Of a stretch of DNA of 48,183 bases, positions 40,218 through 48,183 are shown piece by piece. A program made the translations under genes and the position numbers. Origin of the DNA: Bacteroidaceae bacterium (GTDB lineage: Bacteria; Bacteroidota; Bacteroidia; Bacteroidales; Bacteroidaceae); assembly GCA_900769465.1 (NCBI GenBank), contig CAAGGT010000048.1:1-48183 (forward strand). Direction: 5' to 3'. A model generated the notes under the pieces. It saw only the letters and a program-made list of their open reading frames with translations. It made no database searches and was not told the origin of the DNA. How positions within the stretch are numbered: the stretch's first letter is position 1; every line of letters starts with the position of its first letter.

Positions 40218-43090
40218 CAACCTTAAACACAAAGAGAGTGCGCAGACTGACGTTCTACATAATCACCGTTTTCACAATCGCAGCGCTTTGCGGTTGTGCA
40301 AGCAAAAGAGCCAATAATGCGGCAACGCGTATGTACCACGCCTTCACAGCCCGTTACAACACTTATTACAACGGATATGTGGCATACCAACAGGCCCTGA
40401 AGGCACAGAAGACAGGCCACAAGGACAACTACCTGGAGCAGATACCCCTGCTTGTCATCAGTGACGAGAACACGCAGAAAACAGGCGCAAGCAACTATGA
40501 CAGAGCTATAGAAAAGTCGCAGAAGGCAATAAAGAACCACTCCATCAAAAGAAAGCCAAAGAAACCTACAGGCAAGAAACTCTCACAAAAGAAGAAACTT
40601 TTCTATTCGCAAAAGGAGTTCAACCCCTTCCTTTGGAGAGCCTGGTTCCTGATGGCAAACTCACAGTTCCAGAAAGGCGAATTCGCCGAGGCTGCCAGCA
40701 CATTCATCTACATCACGCGGCTATACGAGAACAACCCCACCATTGTAGCTCAGGCAAGGATTGGCCTGGCGAAATGCTATGCCGAGATGGAGTGGCTATA
40801 CGAAGCCGAAGACCTGCTGCAACGTGTGCAGCGCGACACGGTACCCGAAACGCTACAGAAGGAATTTGCCGTTGCAAAAGCCAACCTCCTGCTGAAACAG
40901 GAACGTGGAGAGGAGGCTATCCCGTACATAAAAGCCGGAATCAAGCGCAAGGGACAGACACCACTAGACAAGGCACGCGAACACTATCTGCTAGGACAGC
41001 TTTATGCAAAGTCGGGCAACAAGGAAGAGGCGTACAGGAACTTTGGCAAGACCATATCAAAGAGCCCACCTTATGAGTTCGAGTTCAACGCACGCATACG
41101 CCAGACCGAGACGGCCACAGACGGGAACCACAAGAAAATCCTGCGCAAGCTCAAGCGTATGGCAAAGTCGGACAAGAATGTCGACTACCAGGCCGAGATA
41201 TACTATGCCATAGGCAACATCCATTTGAGCAACAAGGACACCACCGAGGCAATAAGGGCATACGAGACAGGTGTAGCCACAGGAGCCACAAGCGGATATG
41301 GTACAGGAATGCTGCACCTGTCACTCGCGCAGCTCTATTGGGAGATGGAGAAATTCTCGAAATCACACGACAATTACAGCAAGGCTGCATCAATGATTGG
41401 CGAGGAGAACAAGTACTTTGAGGAGGTGAATTTCCGCAGCGAGGCACTTGCAGGGCTTGTGCAGTACACCGATATTGTTGAGAAAGAGAGTGAGCTACTC
41501 TACTGGGGCACACTCACACCCCAGGAACTGGACCCGATACTGGATAAACTGATTGAGGAGGCCAAGCTCATGGAGGAGTTGAAGAAAAAGGAAGAGAAGA
41601 AACTGGCACGTGGAAGCGAGGAAGGGAACGAACTTGACCAAGCCGGCACAAACGCGGCAATGACAATTGATAACCCCGGAGAAAAGCAACTGTGGTATTT
41701 CTACAATCCACAATTGGTTTCACAGGGAATACGTGCCTTCAAGCAGAAATGGGGCAACAGGGAACTGAAGGACTATTGGAGATTCAGCAATACTATCTCC
41801 TCATTGATGAGCGATGATTCAGGCATTGAAGAGGCCGTTACCGATAGCATGGCAATGGACAGCACCTTTGTTTCACCCGACAGCACTATGATACCTGAGG
41901 AGATTGCAGACGGAATGACCGAAACGGAATTGTCGACCGACCCCACCACGCGCGAATATTATCTGCAGCAGATTCCAAGAAGCGAGGAGGAGAAAGCCGA
42001 GGCCCACAAGGCGCTCTGCGAGGCGCTGTTCGAGGCGGGTGTCCGATTCAAGGACGATGTCAACGACAAGCGACTGACAATCTCGTACCTTGAGCGTGTG
42101 GCAAACGGATACCCCGAGTATGAGAAGCTTGCCGAGACATACTATCAGTTGTTCCTTGCCTGTTCGCGCTGGGAGGAGCCGGAAAAGGCTGCCTACTACA
42201 AGAATCTGCTGATTGCAGGCTACCCCGACAGCACTATTACAAAACAGATACAGGAACCTGATTTCTTTGAGAGTGCTGCCACACGCAGGCACAAGGAGGA
42301 CTCGGTGTACGTGAAGGCATACACACACTATGCCAACGAGGAGTACGATGCAGTAATCAGCGAAAACCTTTACAGTGCCGGCAAGTACCCCCAGGGTAGC
42401 CACCGCGCACGTTTTATGTTTATTGATGCCATGGCGAAACTGTACAGTGGCCGACAGGAAGAGGCACTCGAGGCTCTTGAAGTACTCACAAGCACATATT
42501 CGGCCGACAGCATAAGCGGAATTGCATCAGGCATAAGCACCGGCATCAAGGAGGGACGTCTGCTGCACAGCGGCATATCCACATCCATTTGGGACCGCAA
42601 AGCCGACGGCACTATACGTCACGGCGAGGACAGCATTCCGCAGTTCACTGCCGGGCGCAACGAACCCTATTACTTTGTACTGGCATTCCCCAACGGTTCG
42701 CTTGACGAGAAGCGCCTGTTGTTCGAGATGGCACGCTACAATTTCTCCAGGTACATGGTAAGGAACTTTGAAATGGTATTCGAGGCCTTTGCCGAGATAA
42801 CATTGCTTGAGGTCAAGGAATTCCTGAATTTTGACGAGGCATTCGTCTACCGCAAGAGACTCTTCGGCAATGCCGAGACCGCCAGGTTGCTCGAAGGCAT
42901 CAACACTCTTGTAATATCAAAAAGCAACCTTGATTTGTTATTGCAGTATTACACCTTTGACGACTACAGGCAATTCTACGATGAGAATTTCCTTGCGATA
43001 CCCGAGGTTGAGATAGATGGTTATACCCTTGACGAGCCCGACTACACCGATGACGAGGGTGCGGATTTTGAAAACGAAACAGAGGATTGA
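40214..43090 (+). CDS. porW: PorW/SprE-like tetratricopeptide lipoprotein of type IX secretion
   Basis: PorW (SprE in Flavobacterium) is an outer-membrane lipoprotein needed for type IX secretion; it binds the PorK-PorN ring and connects it to the rest of the machine. The 958-residue protein has a lipobox LCGC (Cys28), then tetratricopeptide repeats from about 130 to 430 (for example FLMANSQFQKGEFAEAASTF and YLLGQLYAKSGNKEEAYRNF), a charged linker near 450, and another repeat region toward the C-terminus. The length and layout agree with PorW/SprE. The name rests on this layout and on the adjacent porX gene. It is followed after 1 base by porX. Confidence 0.85.
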   Translation: MTTLNTKRVRRLTFYIITVFTIAALCGCASKRANNAATRMYHAFTARYNTYYNGYVAYQQALKAQKTGHKDNYLEQIPLLVISDENTQKTGASNYDRAIEKSQKAIKNHSIKRKPKKPTGKKLSQKKKLFYSQKEFNPFLWRAWFLMANSQFQKGEFAEAASTFIYITRLYENNPTIVAQARIGLAKCYAEMEWLYEAEDLLQRVQRDTVPETLQKEFAVAKANLLLKQERGEEAIPYIKAGIKRKGQTPLDKAREHYLLGQLYAKSGNKEEAYRNFGKTISKSPPYEFEFNARIRQTETATDGNHKKILRKLKRMAKSDKNVDYQAEIYYAIGNIHLSNKDTTEAIRAYETGVATGATSGYGTGMLHLSLAQLYWEMEKFSKSHDNYSKAASMIGEENKYFEEVNFRSEALAGLVQYTDIVEKESELLYWGTLTPQELDPILDKLIEEAKLMEELKKKEEKKLARGSEEGNELDQAGTNAAMTIDNPGEKQLWYFYNPQLVSQGIRAFKQKWGNRELKDYWRFSNTISSLMSDDSGIEEAVTDSMAMDSTFVSPDSTMIPEEIADGMTETELSTDPTTREYYLQQIPRSEEEKAEAHKALCEALFEAGVRFKDDVNDKRLTISYLERVANGYPEYEKLAETYYQLFLACSRWEEPEKAAYYKNLLIAGYPDSTITKQIQEPDFFESAATRRHKEDSVYVKAYTHYANEEYDAVISENLYSAGKYPQGSHRARFMFIDAMAKLYSGRQEEALEALEVLTSTYSADSISGIASGISTGIKEGRLLHSGISTSIWDRKADGTIRHGEDSIPQFTAGRNEPYYFVLAFPNGSLDEKRLLFEMARYNFSRYMVRNFEMVFEAFAEITLLEVKEFLNFDEAFVYRKRLFGNAETARLLEGINTLVISKSNLDLLLQYYTFDDYRQFYDENFLAIPEVEIDGYTLDEPDYTDDEGADFENETED

Positions 43091-43091
43091 T

Positions 43092-44645
43092 ATGGTATAC
43101 AGACTACTTTGGGCCGATGACGAGATGGAGCTTCTCAAGGCCCACATAATATTTTTGCAGAGCAAGGGATACGAGGTCACTACAGTGACCAATGGTCCCG
43201 ATGCCATAGAAGCCTGCAGCAAGGAGGCTTTTGACCTTGTACTGCTCGATGAGAATATGCCGGGACTCACGGGACTGGAGACATTGAATGTCATAAAGGA
43301 GATGCACCCGCAGACTCCTGTGGTGATGGTCACCAAGAGCGAGGAGGAGGATATAATGGAGCAGGCCATCGGTTCAAAGATTGCCGACTACCTGATAAAG
43401 CCCGTAAACCCGAATCAGATACTCCTTACACTCAAGAAGAATATACACCAAAGGGAGATTGTTGCAGAAAAGGCAAACAGCGCTTACCAGCAGAACTTCG
43501 GCAAGCTGTCGATGCAGATTGGTGATGCACGCACCGTCGAGGAGTGGCAGGAGATATACAGGAAAATAGTGTATTGGGAACTGCAACTCGAAGAGGCCGA
43601 CACACAGATGCACGACATGCTCAAGTCGCAGAAAGAGGAGGCCAACAGCATATATGCGCGCTTTGTGAAGAACAATTATATGGAGTGGATGGCCGAAGGA
43701 CGCGAGAAACGCCCGTTGATGAGCCACGACCTGTTCCGTGAACGCATCTTCCCGCTCGTGGACAAGGGGGAGAAGGTATTCCTGATAATCATCGACAATT
43801 TCCGCTACGACCAATGGCGTATGCTTGCCAATGAAATAGGCAACAGCTTTGCCATTGAGGAGGAACTATACACAAGTATCCTGCCAACGGCAACGCAATA
43901 TGCAAGGAACGCCATTTTCTCGGGGCTCATGCCAAGCCAAATAAAGGAGATGTTCCCGCAGCTATGGGTTGACGAGGAGGATGAAGAGGGCAAGAACCTG
44001 AACGAGGAGGCTCTCATAGGCACACAAATTGCACGTTACCGCCGCAAGGACAGCTATTCATACGGCAAGGTACTCACATCGGCTGCAGCCGAGAAGTATA
44101 TCGACAACATACACACCCTGTCAAAGAATGATATCAACGTTCTGGTAGTCAATTTCATCGATATGCTCTCGCACGCACGCACCGAGTCTATGATGGTGCG
44201 CGAACTGGCAGCCAATGAGGCGGCATACCGTTCCATCACGCAGTCGTGGATACGCCACTCGGCAATCAGGAAACTCTTTGACTACCTTGCCGACAGCCAA
44301 TACACCGTGGTGATAACAACCGACCACGGCAGCATACAGGTCGACACCCCCACAAAGGTCATCGGTGACAAGAACACGAACACCAACCTGCGCTACAAAT
44401 TGGGCAAGGCGCTCAACTACAACAGCAAGGAGGTCTTTGAAATAAAGAACCCGGCGAAGGCGTTCCTGCCGCAACCCAATGTAAGCACAAGCTACATATT
44501 CGCAACAGGCAACAGGTTCTTCGCATATCCCAACAACTACAACTACTACGTGTCGTATTACAAGGACACGTTCCAGCACGGCGGCATATCAATGGAAGAG
44601 ATGCTTGTACCATTCATCACAATGAAACCCAAAAACAAGAAATGA
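43092..44645 (+). CDS. porX: Response regulator with PglZ domain (PorX)
   Basis: PorX regulates type IX secretion genes. The 517-residue protein has a receiver domain (1-120) with acidic D9-D10, phosphoacceptor D53 in LLDENMPG, and K103 in KPVNP, and a C-terminal PglZ domain of the alkaline phosphatase superfamily: FLIIIDNFRYDQ, LPTATQYARNAIFSG with the nucleophile Thr, DMLSHA, and TTDHGSIQV. It does not have a DNA-binding output domain; known PorX acts as a Zn-dependent phosphodiesterase on oligonucleotides and works with the sensor kinase PorY. The start at 43092 is the one fitting the receiver domain. tsaE starts inside its stop codon. Confidence 0.94.
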   Translation: MVYRLLWADDEMELLKAHIIFLQSKGYEVTTVTNGPDAIEACSKEAFDLVLLDENMPGLTGLETLNVIKEMHPQTPVVMVTKSEEEDIMEQAIGSKIADYLIKPVNPNQILLTLKKNIHQREIVAEKANSAYQQNFGKLSMQIGDARTVEEWQEIYRKIVYWELQLEEADTQMHDMLKSQKEEANSIYARFVKNNYMEWMAEGREKRPLMSHDLFRERIFPLVDKGEKVFLIIIDNFRYDQWRMLANEIGNSFAIEEELYTSILPTATQYARNAIFSGLMPSQIKEMFPQLWVDEEDEEGKNLNEEALIGTQIARYRRKDSYSYGKVLTSAAAEKYIDNIHTLSKNDINVLVVNFIDMLSHARTESMMVRELAANEAAYRSITQSWIRHSAIRKLFDYLADSQYTVVITTDHGSIQVDTPTKVIGDKNTNTNLRYKLGKALNYNSKEVFEIKNPAKAFLPQPNVSTSYIFATGNRFFAYPNNYNYYVSYYKDTFQHGGISMEEMLVPFITMKPKNKK

Positions 44646-45079
44646 CAATGAGCGGACACACATTTACAATAAACGGACTACGGGAGTATCCCCAAGCGGC
44701 AAAATGGTTCACGCAGTTCCTGCAGCAGGGGCGCATATTCGCGTTCTATGGCAAGATGGGCAGCGGAAAGACCACTTTCATAAAGAGCCTGTGCGAGGAA
44801 TTGGGTGTGGAGGACACCATAAACTCCCCCACCTTTGCCATTGTGAACGAGTATGAGGACCGTGAGTCCAACACCATATACCATTTCGATTTCTACAGGA
44901 TAAAGTCGCTTGCCGAGGTGTACAATATGGGATACGAGGAGTATTTCTACAGCAATGCATACTGCTTCCTTGAGTGGCCCGAGCTGGTAGAGGAGCTGTT
45001 GCCCGAGGAACACATCAGGGTAGAGATAAGTGAAAACAGCGATGGTACACGTGAACTCAAAGTCATCATTAATGATTGA
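44642..45079 (+). CDS. tsaE: tRNA threonylcarbamoyladenosine ATPase TsaE
   Basis: TsaE is the ATPase that with TsaB and TsaD makes the t6A37 modification on tRNAs reading ANN codons. The 145-residue protein has Walker A GKMGSGKT (37-44), followed by SPTFAIVNEYE and the HFDFYR and FLEWPE motifs. The start at 44642 overlaps the porX stop (ATGA); an ATG at 44648 is also possible. A housekeeping gene within the porX operon. Confidence 0.95.
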   Translation: MTMSGHTFTINGLREYPQAAKWFTQFLQQGRIFAFYGKMGSGKTTFIKSLCEELGVEDTINSPTFAIVNEYEDRESNTIYHFDFYRIKSLAEVYNMGYEEYFYSNAYCFLEWPELVEELLPEEHIRVEISENSDGTRELKVIIND

Positions 45080-45107
45080 AAAAACGACAAACAATAAATA
45101 CTGAAAT

Positions 45108-45431
45108 ATGAGAATCAACGCAAACGCATCGGGAACAAGAACCATAGAGGTTACCGAAGAACAACTGCAGATAATTAAGAAATATTCATTGCTGGACAGG
45201 ATTGCCAACAGCACCGGAGTGGTAGATGAGGATTCACTGAACAAGCTCCGCCTCACAGTGCGCTCTCTCATAGCATCGCAGACAATGGCCTCAAAGGACC
45301 TGCTCGACATTTGCCACATCCTTTACCACGAGGATATGAAGGCACTAGGGTTGAAGAACCTGATGAAGTGTTACACCGAATGGATGGCAAGAGAGGAAGC
45401 TGCGGACGAAGCACAAGAGGTCAATGAGTAA
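45108..45431 (+). CDS. Conserved protein of unknown function
   Basis: A 107-residue protein, helical and charged, with no membrane segment. It starts MRINANASGTRTIEVTEEQLQ, has the conserved-looking IASQTMASKDLLDICHILYHEDMK (shorter pieces: ASKDLLDICHIL), and ends acidic. I do not recognise a family. It lies 28 bases after tsaE and overlaps the ygiQ start by 8 bases, so it is part of the operon. Confidence 0.75.
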   Translation: MRINANASGTRTIEVTEEQLQIIKKYSLLDRIANSTGVVDEDSLNKLRLTVRSLIASQTMASKDLLDICHILYHEDMKALGLKNLMKCYTEWMAREEAADEAQEVNE

Positions 45432-47280
45432 CAGGAAAATAACCGATTGGTTACCGACCACCCGCAAAGAAGCCGATCTGCGCGGTTGGGACGAGCTGGA
45501 CGTCATCATGTTCAGTGGCGATGCCTATGTCGACCACCCATCCTTTGGAGCTGCGGTAATAGGGCGTCTGCTTGAGGCCGAAGGGCTTCGTGTAGCCATT
45601 GTACCCCAGCCCAACTGGCAGGACGACCTGCGTGATTTCAAGAAACTGGGCCGTCCACGTCTATTCTTTGGCATATCGGCGGGTTGTATGGACTCTATGG
45701 TGAACAAATACACAGCAGCCAAACGGTTCCGCAGCGAGGATGCCTACTCGCCCAACGGCAAGCACAGTATGCGCCCCGAATATGCGACCACCGTATACTC
45801 CACCATTCTGAAGGAATTATACCCCGACTGCCCAGTTGTCATTGGCGGCATAGAGGCATCAATGAGACGTTTCACACACTATGACTATTGGCAGGACTGC
45901 CTCAAGAAGAGCATACTCGTTGACAGCAAGGCCGATATCCTTGTTTATGGAATGGGCGAGCAGCCAATGACAGCATTGTGCAAGGCTATGCAGGAGAAAC
46001 TGCAGGAAAGCGGTGCCGGACAAATCACAGCCGACGTTGCGCGTGAAATGACAAAGGATATACGCCAAACGGGATACCTGGCCTCAAAAAACGAGATTAC
46101 CATAAATGACGAAAGCGACAAGGTGCTTGCCCCCCACAATGTATGCTTAAAGGATAAAGCAAAGCAGGCAGCCAATTTCCTTGCAATAGAAAAAGAGTCG
46201 AATAAGGTGAGTGCAAAGAGACTGCTGCAGGAGTATGACGAGGGTGTGGTAGTCATCAACCCTCCATTCCCCACAATGACAACGGAGCAGCTCGACCACA
46301 GCTTTGACCTTCCATATACCCGCCTGCCCCACCCCAAGTACAATGGCAAGCGCATACCTGCGTACGATATGATAAAGCACTCGGTGAACATACACCGAGG
46401 TTGCTTTGGCGGATGTGCATTCTGCACAATATCGGCACACCAGGGCAAATTCATTGTAAACCGCAGCCAGGAGAGTATTCTGCGCGAGATTAATGAGATT
46501 GCCAAGATGGAGGATTTCAAGGGTTATCTAAGCGACCTCGGAGGACCGTCGGCAAATATGTATATGATGAAAGGACGTAACAGCGAACTCTGCGCCAAGT
46601 GCTCGCGCCCCTCGTGCATACAGCCCAAGATATGCCCCAACATGAATATCGACCACAGCGCCTTGCTCGAGCTATACAGGAAAGTGGATGCACTGCCCTG
46701 CATAAAGAAGAGTTTCATTGGCAGCGGAGTTAGATATGATATGTTGCTTCACAGAACGGGCGACAAGGCACGCGACGAGGTTACAGACAGGTATACCGAG
46801 GAACTGATAAGAAATCACGTCAGCGGCCGTCTGAAGGTGGCTCCGGAGCATACCAACGATGCAGTACTGAAACTGATGCGTAAGCCCTCGTTCAGGCAGT
46901 TCCACGATTTCAAGCGGATATTCGACCGCATAAACAGCAAGTTCAATCTGAAACAGCAGATTATCCCCTATTTCATCAGCAGCCACCCCGGCAGCACAGT
47001 CGAGAGTATGGCCGAGCTTGCAGCAGAGACAAAGCAACTGAACTTTCACCTGGAGCAGGTACAGGACTTCACCCCCACACCAATGACAATGGCCACGGAG
47101 ATGTACTACACAGGCATCAACCCCGAGACAGGAGAGAAGGTATACGTAGCACGCACAATGAAGGACAAGGAGGCGCAGCGAAAGTTCTTCTTCTGGTACA
47201 AGCCCGAGGAGCGCAAGCAGATAGCACAACTGCTGCGCCGGATGGGAAGGAATGATCTGATAAAGAGGTTAGGGATATAA
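45424..47280 (+). CDS. YgiQ-type radical SAM protein
   Basis: A 618-residue UPF0313/YgiQ protein. The radical SAM cluster motif is C327-x3-C331-x2-C334 (CFGGCAFC). The N-terminal part (ITDWLPTTRKEADLRGWDELD) has the DUF3497-like family start, and later Cys residues at CAKCSRPSCIQPKICPN could hold a second cluster. The substrate is unknown. It is the last gene in the porW operon, with a terminator 52 bases after. Confidence 0.93.
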   Translation: MSNRKITDWLPTTRKEADLRGWDELDVIMFSGDAYVDHPSFGAAVIGRLLEAEGLRVAIVPQPNWQDDLRDFKKLGRPRLFFGISAGCMDSMVNKYTAAKRFRSEDAYSPNGKHSMRPEYATTVYSTILKELYPDCPVVIGGIEASMRRFTHYDYWQDCLKKSILVDSKADILVYGMGEQPMTALCKAMQEKLQESGAGQITADVAREMTKDIRQTGYLASKNEITINDESDKVLAPHNVCLKDKAKQAANFLAIEKESNKVSAKRLLQEYDEGVVVINPPFPTMTTEQLDHSFDLPYTRLPHPKYNGKRIPAYDMIKHSVNIHRGCFGGCAFCTISAHQGKFIVNRSQESILREINEIAKMEDFKGYLSDLGGPSANMYMMKGRNSELCAKCSRPSCIQPKICPNMNIDHSALLELYRKVDALPCIKKSFIGSGVRYDMLLHRTGDKARDEVTDRYTEELIRNHVSGRLKVAPEHTNDAVLKLMRKPSFRQFHDFKRIFDRINSKFNLKQQIIPYFISSHPGSTVESMAELAAETKQLNFHLEQVQDFTPTPMTMATEMYYTGINPETGEKVYVARTMKDKEAQRKFFFWYKPEERKQIAQLLRRMGRNDLIKRLGI

Positions 47281-47331
47281 TGTAAAGGGAATTGCGGCGT
47301 TTTAGTTGCACTTTAATTTACAAAAAGAACA

Positions 47332-47375
47332 ATTGCGAGTGTATTTCAAATTAAAATACACTCGCAATATTTTTA
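47332..47375 (+). terminator. Terminator of the porW-ygiQ operon
   Basis: ATTGCGAGTGTATTT (47332-47346) pairs with 47354-47368 over 15 bases, followed by TATTTTT. Confidence 0.8.
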
Positions 47376-47472
47376 TAATAAAGGCTTTACATCGTCGGCT
47401 TATATCTAAAAACACCACTATACGACATAAATTAAGGGGTAGACCGTGTGTCTGTAGCCTTGTATTATTCAA

Positions 47473-48066
47473 TTACTTTATCAGTACTTTTTTGCCATCA
47501 ATGATGTAGATACCATTAGTTGGGTCCTCTACTGCGCAGCCGTTGAGGTCGTAAATAGTTTTCACCTTTCCGCTTTCCGCTTGCACATTTTCAACGCCGG
47601 TAAAATCCATTTCAACAATATCGAAGAAAAGATTCCAAGGCTCTGTTTTTTCGTAACGATATTTTGCGCCAATAGGAACATACAGGATAGCATTATCATA
47701 TACTACATCGGAAAAAATATACTCACTGGCACGGATGGGCTCCTCCAAACCTACTTTAATCTCCCGGATTTTCTTACAACCGTAAAATGCATCGGTTAGA
47801 ATGCTTTCAACAGAATTTCCTATATAAAGAGTTTCAACATTACTGCATTGACTAAACGCTTCATCTTCAATGTTTGTAACGCTGTTAGGAATTTCAATAC
47901 TGGTTAGACCGGAGCAACCAATAAACGCGCCCCATTCAATGCTTGTAACGCTGTTAGGGATTTCAATGCTTGTAAGCCCGGAGCAATCTGCAAACGCACC
48001 CCATCCAATGCTTGTAACGCTGTTAGGGATTACAGTATTCTTACAACCAAAAATAAGAGTATTGGT
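47473..48066 (-). pseudogene. BspA-like leucine-rich-repeat protein, cut by an insertion sequence
   Basis: The C-terminal 197 residues of a BspA-type surface protein. At least three 23-residue LRR_5 repeats are readable (IPNSVTSIGWGAFADCSGL and close copies), then a cap region and a tail GVENVQAESGKVKTIYDLNG ending in GIYIIDGKKVLIK. This tail looks like the C-terminal sorting domain used by the type IX system in Bacteroidales, which fits porW and porX next door. The frame has no start and opens at the insertion sequence border (stop TGA at 48070-48072), so the gene's 5' part is split off. The gene is probably inactive unless rescued by the insertion. Confidence 0.8.
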
Positions 48067-48183
48067 GGCTCACCTGCAAAGTCTGGGGGGCTATGCAAAA
48101 AGTTTAGTCAATCTATAAAAGAAGAACTTTAAGTCGGTAACACCTCTAAGCTGTGCTCTGAATGCTTTGATTTTAGCATTAAA
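48067..48183 (-). mobile_element. Insertion sequence, ISL3-like, 3' end
   Basis: The boundary with the BspA-like gene is near 48067, where GGCTCACCTGCAAAGTCTGG begins; it resembles ISL3-family terminal repeats, which begin GGCT. A transposase end follows. The family call is from memory of ISL3 ends and from the transposase C-terminus; the other end is outside the window. Confidence 0.6.
48091..48183 (-). CDS. Transposase, C-terminal fragment
   Basis: A frame of 30 residues entering from beyond the window and ending at TAG (48093-48091). FNAKIKAFRAQLRGVTDLKF is the typical C-terminal end of ISL3-type DDE transposases, where NAK-x-K-x-FR is common. The catalytic part is outside the window, so activity cannot be judged. 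It lies within the insertion sequence that cuts the BspA-like gene. Confidence 0.7.
   Translation of the reverse strand, partial: FNAKIKAFRAQLRGVTDLKFFFYRLTKLFA

Noticed and set aside
47878..48040. 69-base periodic repeats that might be CRISPR or satellite DNA
   Set aside because: They are in frame and encode 23-residue LRR_5 repeats of a BspA-like protein.

Overview
The window is a stretch of a Bacteroidales chromosome (Bacteroidota), most likely a gut or oral species. The grounds are the fused MurF-alanine racemase, the long Bacteroidota-type IspG, an S46 dipeptidyl-peptidase, the type IX secretion proteins PorW/SprE and PorX, class III fructose bisphosphatase, and promoters of the TTTG / TAnnTTTG form used by the Bacteroidota housekeeping sigma factor. 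I cannot name the genus from sequence reading alone. Nearly all of the window is ordinary chromosome; the two ends carry mobile DNA.

Left end (1-3999): AT-rich DNA that I read as the far end of an integrated element. It holds a truncated gene, a DUF3871 gene, two very small genes, and a cargo ATPase with an archaeal-type AAA domain and a C-terminal nuclease-like motif. It stops exactly at a 47-base 3' piece of a tRNA-Pro(GGG) gene (3953-3999), the expected scar of integration into a tRNA gene.

4000-16650: mainly minus-strand core genes: nucleoside kinase, rpoN, fbp, purE, ispG, and dxs-trkA-trkH. Between them is a plus-strand pair, a small ABC-type ATPase and a DUF4435 (TOPRIM-like) protein, whose composition resembles the PARIS anti-phage system.

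18600-29640: GSCFA hydrolase-like protein and murF-alr (plus), a sodium symporter and meso-diaminopimelate dehydrogenase (minus), pnp (minus), then a TlpA-like lipoprotein, greA and a HIT protein (plus). Cell-wall precursor genes (murF-alr, ddh) lie close together. greA has a clear promoter followed by a terminator-like hairpin in its leader.

30400-39470: pyrC, a free-standing methionine synthase reactivation domain, an acyltransferase, and a DPP7-type S46 peptidase (plus); then a fused class I amidotransferase/membrane dipeptidase, an Lrp/AsnC regulator and two FKBP prolyl isomerases (minus).

39800-47280: a six-gene plus-strand operon: a Cys-rich membrane protein, porW/sprE, porX, tsaE, a small unknown gene and a YgiQ radical SAM gene. 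A BspA-like leucine-rich-repeat gene with a sorting-domain-like C-terminus follows on the minus strand; it is cut by an insertion sequence whose transposase end closes the window.

The most unusual signal is a family of structured intergenic repeats (6403-6508, 12721-12826, and a tandem pair at 24742-24887). Two copies align over 106 bases without gaps, and their predicted hairpins keep pairing through compensatory changes.
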